NCBI RefSeq assembly: GCF_900637685.1
Contig: NZ_LR134388.1
Location: forward strand, 3,747,001-3,811,000
Length of the DNA: 64,000 bases
Direction of reading: 5' to 3'
DNA from: Legionella sainthelensi
GTDB taxonomy: Bacteria > Pseudomonadota > Gammaproteobacteria > Legionellales > Legionellaceae
Part shown: positions 36,886 to 46,767 of the stretch, piece after piece
Numbering within the stretch: position 1 is the first letter of the stretch
Layout of the letters: each line of letters opens with the position of its first letter
Translations under genes and position numbers: made by a program
The notes under the pieces: model-generated
Seen by the model: only the letters and a program-made list of their open reading frames with translations
Told to the model about the DNA's origin: nothing
The model's database searches: none

Positions 36886-37920
36886 TCATCGATCTAATGG
36901 TTCAATATTGGTAAATCTTACGGAAGGGGGATCTGAAATCAGCTGATTGTTAATATACCCACCCTTCAAATACAAATCACCTTGAGGTGGCGATGCAAAT
37001 CCTCCCCAAAGAGTATCTCTGTCCTGTACAAAATCACCACCAACTTTAGTTTTTATATTTAAAGGTCCGCCGTGATGAACACCGCACGGTGCCAACAGAC
37101 ATTCGTGAATCCCCATTTCAAACCAGTGTCCATCTAGATGTCCTCGGGCAGAACCAGCCCAGACAGGAACACACTCATCTGAGATGGGATGCGTATGAGC
37201 AGCAAAACAATCGCCAGGAGCACAACGGGTTAAATGGAAGCCACATTGACGCGTTCCATGGCCAGGCCATAGAATAAATCGCATGGGACTTCCGTTAGCA
37301 TCAAACTCAGCGCCTCGAAATACATTAAATAAAGCACCATGACGACGAATGTCAGGTGAGTTTAAATTCCAAGCACGCATTTCTGAGTGATTTTCCCTGT
37401 AACGAAGGTAGTTAACAGGAGCGATTTTTCCACGAATTATTGTTTTTTTTGCTTCCTCTGCTGCATCAAAATCAATAGAGCCCATGCCACGAATATAAAA
37501 ACCTGCATCTTCATATAAACTTACTAAAGGAGGAGTAATAGAGTTAACCAAAATGAAATCGTCCTTATTGCTGACAGGATTACGCAGAGCATGGGTAATA
37601 TTTTCTGGAAAATATGCCATATCACCAGGTTCAATGCTCACCCATTTTCCCCGGAGATATACTTCACCTTTGCCTTGCACACATAAGAATGCTTCCTCTG
37701 AAATTGGATAATTGTACATTGGTGATTCCATACCTGGAGAAAGCGTTGATACGTGTATGCTTTCTGTTTGGAAACCATTGCCAGGCCATGCAATCAATCG
37801 TGTTGGAATATGATGCAGTATTATTTCAATTCCTTCATTTAGATCACCTATCGCGCCTGAATGGCGTATTTCATCATAACTACGATTTTTAGCTAAATAA
37901 TCTTCCTTTGTTTTTGCCAT
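36886..37920 (-). CDS. Bicupin protein, ureidoglycine aminohydrolase / gentisate dioxygenase-like fold
   Basis: The 344-aa protein has two cupin barrels. The first includes SEEAFLCVQGKGEVYLRGKW, SIEPGDMAYFPENITHALRN; the second includes APGDCFAAHTHPISDECVPVWAG and LLAPCGVHHGG, with His, His, Glu and a distal His of a metal site. This organisation is seen in gentisate dioxygenases, quercetinase-like and ureidoglycine-type enzymes. I cannot select among them by eye; a metal-dependent oxygenase or amidohydrolase acting on a small organic acid is the sensible call. It precedes a LysR gene and lies near an IS scar. Confidence 0.6.
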   Translation of the reverse strand: MAKTKEDYLAKNRSYDEIRHSGAIGDLNEGIEIILHHIPTRLIAWPGNGFQTESIHVSTLSPGMESPMYNYPISEEAFLCVQGKGEVYLRGKWVSIEPGDMAYFPENITHALRNPVSNKDDFILVNSITPPLVSLYEDAGFYIRGMGSIDFDAAEEAKKTIIRGKIAPVNYLRYRENHSEMRAWNLNSPDIRRHGALFNVFRGAEFDANGSPMRFILWPGHGTRQCGFHLTRCAPGDCFAAHTHPISDECVPVWAGSARGHLDGHWFEMGIHECLLAPCGVHHGGPLNIKTKVGGDFVQDRDTLWGGFASPPQGDLYLKGGYINNQLISDPPSVRFTNIEPLDR

Positions 37921-38042
37921 GTTATTAGCTCTAAGAACGTGAAGTTTTATTCAAGTATAGACGAGTTTCTAAGGAAGCACGCTATCGTTTTTGCGCAAAG
38001 AAAGACCAGAAATAAAGCTTTTTATCAGCCCAAGGGTAAGTG

Positions 38043-38700
38043 GGTTCTGTGGCAAAAATATTTTTCGCCCAAGAAGGTCGAGTTATTTTGGGCGAGTTTA
38101 TGCCACGAGACCAGATAACTGTTCAAAAATAGTTTGATTGGCAGATTGGTTCTGCTGCTTTTTACGTAACATATGGTGCAATTCTACTCCTGTTAACATT
38201 GCTTCTTCAGAATGAAACGCTTTAAATCCCTTCATGGGCTTGGTAATTTTCTTAACAAATCGATGGTCTTGCTCCACAATATGATTCAGATATTTGATTT
38301 GACGAACGGTAATTTGAGTGAACACCCCAATTGCTTTCTCAAAAAATGCTCGAGCAGAAGGCTTATCTCGCTTTTCTGATAGCATGAAATCAACGGATTG
38401 ACCCTCTTTATCAATGGCTCGATACAGATAGCCCCATTGGCTTTTTTCTCATCCATCCTCCAGGAAATCCCTATGGGGCGTTTGTGACGCTTGCGAAAAA
38501 CTTCTTCCAGCTCAGGGGCATAACAGATAACCCATCTGTTAATCGTTGAATGGCCTACTTTCAAGCCACGCTCTGACACCAGTTTATCAACATCACGGTA
38601 ACTCAACGAATAGGCCAAGTACCATCTGACCAGCATCAATATAATATCTTTTTTAAAATGGTGCCACTTGAAATGGGGCATCGTTGACCGGTTTATTTGC
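38043..38700 (-). mobile_element. Decayed IS6-family insertion sequence
   Basis: The left edge has GGTTCTGTGGCAAAAAT (38043-38059), the type of terminal repeat of IS6/IS26-like elements. The interior is a degraded IS6 transposase on the minus strand. The right terminal repeat is not clearly preserved and the edge around 38700 is approximate. The element lies in a short gene fragment (38653-38823). Confidence 0.7.
38098..38681 (-). pseudogene. IS6-family (IS26-like) transposase, frameshifted and internally deleted
   Basis: The first frame shows HFKWHHFKKDIILMLVRWYLA, YRDVDKLVSERGLKV and GISWRMDE, the N-terminal DNA-binding part and first catalytic Asp of IS6 transposases. After MDE it loses frame with a deletion of about a dozen bases. 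A second frame continues with KSQWGYLYRAIDKEG and LSEKRDKPSARAFFEKAIG, then jumps to QIKYLNHIVEQDHRFVKK, omitting the section with the second catalytic Asp. The element can no longer transpose by itself. Confidence 0.8.
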
Positions 38701-38823
38701 AAAAATAGCGATTCTATCCGCTTGGATAACTTTTTGCTCCAGAACCAAATTATCTGTATTTGCTGCTTTAATCAATTCCACAACTGACTCAGGGTTATTC
38801 TCACGATCATATTTTAATAACAT
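38653..38823 (-). pseudogene. 5' fragment of an interrupted gene, 56 codons
   Basis: An ATG at 38823 begins MLLKYDRENNPESVVELIKA and reads through the IS boundary to a stop at 38653, the last codons lying within IS sequence (QVAPF). It appears to be the start of a gene whose remainder was lost or displaced by the IS6-type element. No family is recognised. A weak or absent ribosome-binding site is visible. Confidence 0.4.
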
Positions 38824-39123
38824 AAAATTCTACTTATTATAGTCGGTGGATAAGTAATTAAATACATGAACATTTTAAACTATTTATTTTGAGGAGTTAA
38901 AGATATTATCCAGACATTAGTATTTGTATGGCTACCATATTATAGTTTAAAAAAGTATCGACAAACTCATATCATTCCACATATCTAATAACTTTTCGCA
39001 GATTCTTTTTGCTTACATAAGTATTTAAGAACAATATGGTTGGCATTTTGAGCTCTGACTTCAAAGAAAAGTGATAATCGAATCAATAGCCAACTCAGAA
39101 ATATTTTGAGCTGGCTACAATAA
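38824..39123. other. Non-coding region between the IS scar and the 1556-aa gene
   Basis: AT-rich sequence without a recognised gene, repeat or terminator beyond short A/T runs. It probably holds the promoter of the interrupted gene fragment. Confidence 0.35.
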
Positions 39124-42100
39124 TCAATCAATAGAGTAGTCTGTAGTTTGTTCTATTGATAATGATAGGACTTCATCGCTCGTCTTATGGGAAAAAAAGG
39201 CTCCATGATATCGCAATGGTGAGCACATTTTATTCTTGGGCTTATATTGAACTTGCTCACCATTATTGAGCGCCTCATTTAAAAGAATATCGCTGCCATT
39301 TCCTTGTATTTTAGATATCAAAATATTAAGCATCTCACTAAAATAAAACAATACATAGGGTGCTAAGCCAAGCTCTTCTTTAAACGCAGTGTTAATTTGA
39401 GAATCTACTGTATCTCCGATAAGACATTGAGCAACAAGATGGGCCAGTTCCTGTTTGTCGATTTCCTTAAAATAATCTCCTAAAGCTAGAAAATCCTTGT
39501 TCAGTCCATTGAGGTAAATGCGAGATACTTCTGAAACTTGAGCATTTTGTATTGTCGTCAATAAGGCGTCAGAAAATGCATCACCTTTAAAAACAGCAAT
39601 TAAAATTTGCGCCAGAATTTTTCCAGTGATGCGTTTATCCTCTTCGGTTATTGAAGATAGATTCATTGCCCCAAAATCGAAGTGGGTAATTGTATTTCCT
39701 TGAATTTTGATATTTCCCCCATGACGATCCAAATCGGTATTGAATCCAGCCAAGCGTAAAGATAATTGAGTGACAACCATGGCTTTGGCAAGCGCGGTTT
39801 TGTAAGGTGAAGTTTTTAAGTCATTGAAATGTTCGCCTGGAGCGATAGTCACTCGCTTAAAGTTATCCCCAATTTTTTGTAGTTGTGTTACCTCATGAGT
39901 AAACTGATTGGTACCGACCACAACCCTGATGTTATGGTAGGATTGTACCGCGAGAGCGTTTGCCTGTTCTGCCAATTGCATATTTGTCTCTTCGCGCGCT
40001 GAACGTTGTGCTTCATTAACCATATTGGTTATAGGTTTAAGTTCAGGTTTTAATGCGACAATTTTATTTGTAGCCGCGCTCATTATGGTTAATTCGCGCT
40101 CCGCTTTTATTGCAGCATGGTCACGTAAGAACGTATCTGCCACTTTTGTTCCGTCGCTTAACGTATTAAATACGGTGAGACCAAATGAGCCTGCTCCCAC
40201 CAAGGAACCGATGTTTATAACAGGATTGGGGTTATTCTCACTGTGCTCCAATAATCCATTTTTATCAACATACTCGACTAACTCCCAGCGTAATGGCGGG
40301 TCGAACAATGTTTTTGAGGAAGCTATATCTCTTTTTAAGTCCTCCGGTGTTTGTGGATGGCTGTGAATTGCTTGTAATAATTTACCACCCGCTGGTCCCA
40401 TATGTGATAAAACCATATTTAATTTTTGACCAAGGGTACGTTTTGTGTCCTGCTCTTCTTGCATCGTTGCCACAAAAAGTGCTGTAGTAAGCAACCGACG
40501 TTCTGCTAGTTGAGCGACTCCAAGATAGGCATTGATAATTATTTTGGCGTATTCATTTTCATCAGCTGTATTTTGCTGTAAAACAGAAGTATTTGCTGAG
40601 GTGGGGAACACTTCATCAATGAGTTTTTGGATGATATCTAATTGCTCATTTTCTGTACTTCTTAAGGGAAAGAGAAGAGGCTCTAAATAAATGATTCTCA
40701 TAGTTAAAGAAGAGGCTCTAAAGTTTTTATAGTAGTTTTGCAGCTGATCATCAATCACATCATCAATCACCTCTTCCGAAAATTTTAGAAATTTATACCC
40801 ATACTTAGATTTGATATAATCGCGTAAGGTGCTCGTAGAACTCTGGTTTAAGGGCTTAGCAAGAAAGTCGAGAAGATGTTGTCTTAAAACTGGATCCTTG
40901 TTCGATTCGTTAATGAGCAACTCAATAGCAACTCCTTCATAAGATTTTGCAAGAGCGCTAGCAACTGAATTATGGTTGTAAGTGTCCCTCATAAGAAAAG
41001 CAACTTCTTTTTGTGCATTAATTTTGGTTGCTAAGGTGCTTAAAATAGTGAGTTGGGTTATTCCAACTGTATTTGCTCCAATATCATCTATTACTAATTT
41101 AATTAGTGTTAAATAATCGGTACTTCCGTCATCTTTTCCTAAATCAGCCACGATTAAATCCGTGAGTTGCTCAATCGCCCAGCTTCTAAATTCTGGATTT
41201 ACAATATAGCCATCGTATTTTTTATCCAACTCTAGTGTGCCAATTTCTCTTGGTTTAATGACTTCGGGCTTAAATAAAGCTTTAAGACACTCCAACTGTT
41301 TCGGCGCTGGAAGTTTAGGTAGAATAGTCTTTATCTTTTCATGAGCTTCATGTCTCATTGATGGGATCTCTTGCAATAAATAATGCGCTACTGCAAAGCG
41401 ATAATTTTTTATCAGTTCTTCACAATCTCCAATGTTAAGAGCGCGTTGAACTGTTTTATGTTTCAGTTGTGTAAAGAACGTATTCATGTTACTGACATAC
41501 TCCTCCTCATTACGATCTAACCTACTTAAGTTATCCAATATAACGAACTCTTGTAAGGTCATTGATGTTTCAAATTCATAAGCAAGTCGTTCTGCTTCCA
41601 AGGCGAGTGTAATTGTCTCATAAGCAGGTTTTACTTTACTTGCAGCGTCAAGATCGTCTACGGTCTTAATCGATTGAGGATAATGAGAAAGTATTGAACG
41701 AAGAGAAATAGAGAATATATCCTTTAATTTTTTATTGGAATCTGGGATTATAAAACCTGATGTCTCTTTTAAGTGGCGTAACTTAAAGTAATCAGTCATC
41801 ATAGTCGAAGATATTGGGTTCAATATAAATTGAATGAAGGGATGGTTAAGATACCAATATTTTGGCTTAGAGACAGACAGATAAGACCATTGGTTATCTT
41901 TAGGATAAAAATCTATAAAATGTGGAATGGCTGCTCGATCCCTGGTTGTATTATTCTCAAAAAAACCGCTTATTTGTGCTATATAATCTTCGTCTGCGTG
42001 AGGAAGAAACGTAGTTAATTCATCAAAAAACTTTCGTGCAAAAGGAGAGGCAACAGGAACAACCGAGTAATAGTTAAATATCAATCTTCCATATTGAAGA

Positions 42101-43794
42101 ATAAAACGAGAGAAATCCGTTTTTAGCAATTCCCAATCAACATTAGAAACAACTTGATCTTCATAAAGACGCTTATTCTCTGATTCTCGTTGATGATAAA
42201 GCGTTAACATTTCCAAAGTAGTCTCAGGAGCAAAATGTTTCCATGGATAAGGATAGACTGTTAATAGCTCTGTGGCCACACCTTCTTTAGTTCTTACAAA
42301 TTGCGCCCAAAGCGTTACCTCTTCAAATAATGTAGTAGCAAGATCAGGGTTATGAATAATCCAATGTAACTGATACTTCTCATTGTTTTCAATAAATCCA
42401 AGAATGTTTTTTGCCCAAGGATCTTTATCTAGATTCATGCCACTAAGGACTTTTTTTATGTTCTCAGAGTGCTCTTCTAAACACCAAAGAACCTGCTTTT
42501 GGTAGGGGGGATTCCATGAGCCGTGCACTTCTATAGCCGTTTTTACCTCTTGAATACTCGGGGAATAAAATCCTTTAAATTTAGAAGGAACTCGATAAAT
42601 ATTGATTTTTTTGCATAATGCTACAATTTCACTAGCAAAATGCTCTGCCTCTTCTTTTGTTTTGGCATCATAAAATTGTTCTAACGATTTTTTTAGGTCT
42701 TCCCGACGAGCAAGACATTGTGAATCTTTACCACCGCGTATCCAAACATGCTCTAAAGCATCAATAATTTTACGGTCAATATAAGAACCAGGAGAGATTT
42801 CTTTAGGTGAGACGATTTTGCTCTTTGAGTCAAATATTTTATGTCCCATAGTTACATCAGCTAAGCATTTAAATGCCTCTGATTGATCGGGTTGAGCAAA
42901 ATCAACGGTTAATTGGTCAATATAACCCGCAATTTCCGCAAGTCTTTCGGCTGAGGTGCTATTTGTGGGTGGATAAATATCATTTAATAAGGTCGTAAGA
43001 GCGCCTAGTTTTTGGAGTATAGATAAATTTTCATAACCTATATCATTTAACCCCTTAGCAATGGGAGAGGTATAGGACACATTATTAACGGCTTTTTTGA
43101 ATTTTTTATCCAATAAAGTAATCTTAGGTATGTTCGTAAGGATTCCATCTCGTTTTAAAGAAGTAATATTAGTTTCCATTGCGCGAATGCGTGACTTATC
43201 TGAAGGATGGGGATCGGTAACAGTCTGAATTAAATGAGCCCCTTCGTCTAATGAATCTGCGTGAGTTATATCCTCTATAGTGATAAGGTGGGCCTTATCT
43301 CCTCCTGCCCGTCGCAAAAAGTAAATGATGCCATCAGGATCGTATCCTGCTTGGTGTAATAATTTTACCCCTAAATTGTCTGCTGCTGTTTCCTCTATCT
43401 TATTGTGATGCTCTGTTTCTTGATGCTGCTTATAAAGTAATAAATGCCCTAATTCATGAGCAATCACACCAGCAAGCTCATCCTCACTTTGAACATTTTT
43501 TAAGAGTCCTTTGGTTATAATAAGAACAGGTTGTTTTCCTGTAGTAATTATTGAAGCATTTTCATTATCACTTCCAGATAATTGTAATTGGGGCATACAA
43601 AGAGTATTTGTCAGTGAATTTTTTTCAAAAATTCTTTGAATGATTGATTTAATTTTTTTTTCAATGAGTTCTGGATATGAATCTACTATTTGCAATTGTT
43701 CTTTTAATTCAATGGGTAGCAGTTTAGTTTTAAGCTCTTCATAAATTTCATTATCATTTCTTGGCACGTAAACTGATAAGTTGGACTTTGACAT
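39124..43794 (-). CDS. Giant two-enzyme protein: N-terminal M48-type metalloprotease, C-terminal ABC1/kinase-like domain
   Basis: The 1556-aa protein carries, at residues about 60-210, an M48 zinc-metalloprotease core: GVIAHELGHLLLY (HELGH at 113-117), EETAADNLGVKLLHQAGYDP (third ligand at 134 or 135) and HPSDKSRIRAM, as in Ste24/HtpX/BepA peptidases, but with no membrane helices. The last third has GAGSFG (about 1200-1205) as a nucleotide loop, then LDRHGGNIKI (Asp1356, His1358, Asn1361) and HFDFGAMN (Asp1373), the catalytic loop and DFG of ABC1/UbiB- or aminoglycoside-phosphotransferase-like kinases. About 900 residues between are helical and unrecognised. No signal peptide. A TAGGA site precedes the ATG. 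Size, orphan middle and catalytic fusion fit a translocated effector, by inference. Confidence 0.8.
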   Translation of the reverse strand: MSKSNLSVYVPRNDNEIYEELKTKLLPIELKEQLQIVDSYPELIEKKIKSIIQRIFEKNSLTNTLCMPQLQLSGSDNENASIITTGKQPVLIITKGLLKNVQSEDELAGVIAHELGHLLLYKQHQETEHHNKIEETAADNLGVKLLHQAGYDPDGIIYFLRRAGGDKAHLITIEDITHADSLDEGAHLIQTVTDPHPSDKSRIRAMETNITSLKRDGILTNIPKITLLDKKFKKAVNNVSYTSPIAKGLNDIGYENLSILQKLGALTTLLNDIYPPTNSTSAERLAEIAGYIDQLTVDFAQPDQSEAFKCLADVTMGHKIFDSKSKIVSPKEISPGSYIDRKIIDALEHVWIRGGKDSQCLARREDLKKSLEQFYDAKTKEEAEHFASEIVALCKKINIYRVPSKFKGFYSPSIQEVKTAIEVHGSWNPPYQKQVLWCLEEHSENIKKVLSGMNLDKDPWAKNILGFIENNEKYQLHWIIHNPDLATTLFEEVTLWAQFVRTKEGVATELLTVYPYPWKHFAPETTLEMLTLYHQRESENKRLYEDQVVSNVDWELLKTDFSRFILQYGRLIFNYYSVVPVASPFARKFFDELTTFLPHADEDYIAQISGFFENNTTRDRAAIPHFIDFYPKDNQWSYLSVSKPKYWYLNHPFIQFILNPISSTMMTDYFKLRHLKETSGFIIPDSNKKLKDIFSISLRSILSHYPQSIKTVDDLDAASKVKPAYETITLALEAERLAYEFETSMTLQEFVILDNLSRLDRNEEEYVSNMNTFFTQLKHKTVQRALNIGDCEELIKNYRFAVAHYLLQEIPSMRHEAHEKIKTILPKLPAPKQLECLKALFKPEVIKPREIGTLELDKKYDGYIVNPEFRSWAIEQLTDLIVADLGKDDGSTDYLTLIKLVIDDIGANTVGITQLTILSTLATKINAQKEVAFLMRDTYNHNSVASALAKSYEGVAIELLINESNKDPVLRQHLLDFLAKPLNQSSTSTLRDYIKSKYGYKFLKFSEEVIDDVIDDQLQNYYKNFRASSLTMRIIYLEPLLFPLRSTENEQLDIIQKLIDEVFPTSANTSVLQQNTADENEYAKIIINAYLGVAQLAERRLLTTALFVATMQEEQDTKRTLGQKLNMVLSHMGPAGGKLLQAIHSHPQTPEDLKRDIASSKTLFDPPLRWELVEYVDKNGLLEHSENNPNPVINIGSLVGAGSFGLTVFNTLSDGTKVADTFLRDHAAIKAERELTIMSAATNKIVALKPELKPITNMVNEAQRSAREETNMQLAEQANALAVQSYHNIRVVVGTNQFTHEVTQLQKIGDNFKRVTIAPGEHFNDLKTSPYKTALAKAMVVTQLSLRLAGFNTDLDRHGGNIKIQGNTITHFDFGAMNLSSITEEDKRITGKILAQILIAVFKGDAFSDALLTTIQNAQVSEVSRIYLNGLNKDFLALGDYFKEIDKQELAHLVAQCLIGDTVDSQINTAFKEELGLAPYVLFYFSEMLNILISKIQGNGSDILLNEALNNGEQVQYKPKNKMCSPLRYHGAFFSHKTSDEVLSLSIEQTTDYSID

Positions 43795-44088
43795 AGTTGT
43801 TCCTAATTTATGATAAAAGGGACTGATTCAACTCGAGATATCATCATCAATTTGAAAAGGACTTTAATTGGTCAGCAAGCGAAAATTTCATCTTTGTGTA
43901 ACAAAAATCAATTTAAATTTAATCATTTTTAATTAAATATGTACAATCAATGTAATTTATAAGACATATTAAATTATTTGATATCTTAGAAGGTATCCGG
44001 AAAGTCCCTGCTGATGCCTAACACTCTACTGAGCTGTGAAAAAATATTTTCATATTGACTCGCAATCAGTTCTGTACGCTTCAAAATA

Positions 44089-44105
44089 GGTTCTGTCGCA
44101 AAAAT
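44089..44105 (+). repeat. Solo IS6-like terminal repeat
   Basis: GGTTCTGTCGCAAAAAT differs by one base from GGTTCTGTGGCAAAAAT at 38043-38059, in the same orientation. No transposase lies next to it. It is probably a scar of a second IS6-family copy or of a deletion/recombination between copies. Confidence 0.55.
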
Positions 44106-44210
44106 CTGCGGAGCATTGAGCATCAGTACAGTTCAAATCAGAGACTATAAGAACAAGGAAAATAAAAAGATTCTTGATTTACTTAGAGAATCTATAAGAA
44201 GAGTTAACGG

Positions 44211-44360
44211 ATGAATTTAAAGGGCTTTTCTATAACTCTAAAGGAACTCATCCCTTTTTCATCTCTTGAAAATAGATACCACGAATTAAATGATTATTAT
44301 AACGACCCAATAGCCGGAGACACTCTTGCTAAACTCAAGACCTGGGCTCTCTTTACATGA
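44211..44360 (+). CDS. Possible small protein or gene remnant, 49 aa
   Basis: An ATG overlapped by the preceding stop starts MNLKGFSITLKELIPFSSLE and ends WALFT. No family is recognised. It may be a remnant of a larger gene next to the IS scar rather than a functional gene. Confidence 0.3.
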   Translation: MNLKGFSITLKELIPFSSLENRYHELNDYYNDPIAGDTLAKLKTWALFT

Positions 44361-44407
44361 TACGATTAAACAAATCTAAGGTTATGTATAATAAAATGAT
44401 TAATAAT

Positions 44408-45298
44408 TTACTTACAGGAATGACATATCATCTCTCCTTCTGCAAGTATTGGGAATGGCTCTATATTTTTAAAAAACTCAGCGATGAACGCCGTTCTATC
44501 AAAAACAGAAATATTAGAAAATCCAATAGTATTCATTTTTAGAAAGATCTCATCCTTGGCAATCCCCCACAGAAAACGTTCCTGCACCCTATCAAGCCAG
44601 CAGATTACTGCAGGATGGGCTGATGTAAATTTAATAGTACCGTCTGGTTTTTTGTCCATAAAAGTGAAGATTAAATCCAGTGTCTTAAACAAGTGAAACA
44701 ATTCGTTCAAAAGCGAGGTTACATTATGCTCAGTTAAATACATAAGTACGCCCTCAATAATTACCACGGTCTTTTTAGTCGCATCAAAGTTTGCATTATG
44801 TTGCAGAACTTCAGTGAGAGATGTCTCAGAAAGATCTGCTGATATAAAAGTAAAATTGGAGGAAAGATGACTCTTTAGTGCGTTTTCCTTCAAAATCTGA
44901 GTACTTGGGTGATCTATCTCAAGACAGGTTATGTCTCTATGTGTCCTTGCCAAACGCATCCCCAGAGTATCATATCCAGCTCCAATGATAACAATCTGGG
45001 TATAGCCCTTCCGTAGTGCTTCCAAGGCCAGTTTTTCGATATAATTTTTTCTTGAAATAACGTGAAGAATAAAACCTTTATTGAGTATTTTTTCGAATAA
45101 GCGTATCGACCAACGAATAAATCGATTCTTGATGGCGAATAAAAACACTTCAGGATATCTGATTACATGATAAGCCATCTCTCGACTTAAATGCCTGGCA
45201 TCCGAGGAAACCAAATGTTTACTGGATTTATCTTCTGATCCAAATAAAACCGTTTTTAAAATCAGTTCAGCGGTGGCACTATGTTTCAGTTTATTCAT
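44408..45298 (-). CDS. SAM-dependent methyltransferase, leucine carboxyl methyltransferase (PPM1)-like
   Basis: The 296-aa protein has TQIVIIGAGYDTLGMRLAR (SAM motif I of the PPM1/TIGR00027 group), ITCLEIDHP, FISADLSETSL and VVIIEGVLMYL, the marked EGVxMYL segment of that group. Related enzymes O-methylate carboxylates, including polyketide and lipid precursors. It starts 2 bases after the stop of the FAD oxidase gene, so it is the third gene of a compact operon. The substrate is unknown. Confidence 0.82.
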   Translation of the reverse strand: MNKLKHSATAELILKTVLFGSEDKSSKHLVSSDARHLSREMAYHVIRYPEVFLFAIKNRFIRWSIRLFEKILNKGFILHVISRKNYIEKLALEALRKGYTQIVIIGAGYDTLGMRLARTHRDITCLEIDHPSTQILKENALKSHLSSNFTFISADLSETSLTEVLQHNANFDATKKTVVIIEGVLMYLTEHNVTSLLNELFHLFKTLDLIFTFMDKKPDGTIKFTSAHPAVICWLDRVQERFLWGIAKDEIFLKMNTIGFSNISVFDRTAFIAEFFKNIEPFPILAEGEMICHSCK

Positions 45299-45300
45299 AA

Positions 45301-46767
45301 TCAGCTTAATTCTTTACTAAACATTTTTTTATAATATCGATACCAGTCGGATTGGAACACTTCATTAGGGTCATATTTTAATTTGAGTTTCAGAAAACTT
45401 ATAAATTGTGGATAGGCTAAAAGAATTTGATCTTTGCGGGCCCATCGGTGATAAGTTAAATAAAAGCTTCCACCATATGCTTCTGCGCGGTCTATTATGA
45501 GCCGAAAATCATGTTTCGCTTTTTCGATTCCTTCTGGAGAGTGATCTACATGAAAATTAAATACAATTGCAGCATAATTATTTTTGGCCCAAGAAAGGTA
45601 ACTTTCATTATCCTTTTTAATTAATCTCACTGTTCCATAGATAACATTCACATGGTATTTGCGAAAGTCCTCGCGTAGCTGATTAAATAATGTCGCTAAG
45701 TTATTACGGGGTACATAAATTTCACTAATCACTTCAGAAGAGCTTTTATTGATGTTGTCATGATAATCATTAACATATACCCCCATTTGGTTAGTATCAG
45801 AGCGATACCGCTGACCGTCAGTTTTCAAGTAATATTTGGAATAGACATCAAAGGCCTTTGACTTGTTAGTGTGAGCCAAATTAAGCAAATAAGTCCAGTC
45901 TTGAGTTGATAATTCATTTTGTTTTGTAGGTACTTGTCGAATGTTTTCCGAGACAGGCTTGTAAAAAGAATAAATCCCTCTTTCCATAAACCCCGATGAT
46001 TGTGGATCAATATCAAATTGAAAATCCCCATACAGGTAGCCCTCAGCAATTTTTCTGGTGGCTTGGGGAATAAAATTTTTAATGTCAATAATTTTTACTT
46101 CCCGCTGTAAAACAACCACTGGCATTAACCGCAATTTCACTGTGGCAATAACACCAAATAAACCATAGCCACCAATCGCTAATTTAAATAATTCGTTGTT
46201 CTCTGTGCGACTGCAGTTTTTCAGGTTCCCCTGTGCATCTACAATGGAAAAAGATTCTACATCACTAATCACTGGAGACATATTGAGCCCACGCCCATGA
46301 ATATTCGATGAAAGGGCTCCTCCCATACTTAAATTATCAGCCCCAGTCTGTTTTTGCCTTATCCCCCAGGCTTTATTATTTTTCTGATGTTTTAGCAGCC
46401 AATCGACAATCTTAGGCCACTCTATACCTGCTTCAACTTCCAAAATACCCTTTTTATCATCAAAACTAATAATCTTGTTATAATGCGACATGCTGATATT
46501 GACAGTGCCAACACCAAACTGCTGTCCTCCCATGGAGTGTCTACCGCCGCTGATGCTTACTGCTAAACCTTTTGACTTTGCATGTTTTATTATTTTACTT
46601 ATTTCAGCAATAGAAGTTGGGTAGACAATACTGTCAAGTCGGGTTAGGTTAAGTTTTGAATGAATATCATTCAATTCCGGGCCGGGATTGTTTGCAGCCT
46701 GAGAGATGCCGCAAACTGTAAATAGAACTACTGCTTTAAAAATTTTTAAAATATACCTTTTCATCAC
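45301..46767 (-). CDS. Exported FAD-linked oxidase (VAO/alditol oxidase-like)
   Basis: The 488-aa protein has a signal peptide-like N terminus (MMKRYILKIFKAVVLFTVCGISQA) and the FAD-binding type 4 domain: VSISGGRHSMGGQQF, where His77 sits where related oxidases attach FAD covalently, GILEVEAGIEWPKIV, and ADNLSMGGALSSNIHGRG. The C-terminal cap shows the pattern of aldonolactone/alditol oxidases, ending YDPNEVFQSDW. These enzymes oxidise sugar alcohols or lactones with O2 or another acceptor; the substrate here is open. The gene abuts the membrane protein gene and the methyltransferase gene, consistent with an operon. Confidence 0.8.
   Translation of the reverse strand: MMKRYILKIFKAVVLFTVCGISQAANNPGPELNDIHSKLNLTRLDSIVYPTSIAEISKIIKHAKSKGLAVSISGGRHSMGGQQFGVGTVNISMSHYNKIISFDDKKGILEVEAGIEWPKIVDWLLKHQKNNKAWGIRQKQTGADNLSMGGALSSNIHGRGLNMSPVISDVESFSIVDAQGNLKNCSRTENNELFKLAIGGYGLFGVIATVKLRLMPVVVLQREVKIIDIKNFIPQATRKIAEGYLYGDFQFDIDPQSSGFMERGIYSFYKPVSENIRQVPTKQNELSTQDWTYLLNLAHTNKSKAFDVYSKYYLKTDGQRYRSDTNQMGVYVNDYHDNINKSSSEVISEIYVPRNNLATLFNQLREDFRKYHVNVIYGTVRLIKKDNESYLSWAKNNYAAIVFNFHVDHSPEGIEKAKHDFRLIIDRAEAYGGSFYLTYHRWARKDQILLAYPQFISFLKLKLKYDPNEVFQSDWYRYYKKMFSKELS

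Larger units (their letters stand above)
43795..44407. other. 613-base region with an IS6-like terminal repeat and two small coupled frames
   Basis: Upstream of the giant gene, AT-rich sequence precedes an isolated IS6-type terminal repeat (44089-44105). After it, a frame reading KILDLLRESIRRVNG ends in TGA that overlaps the ATG of a 49-codon frame (44211-44360). No other gene is visible. Confidence 0.5.
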
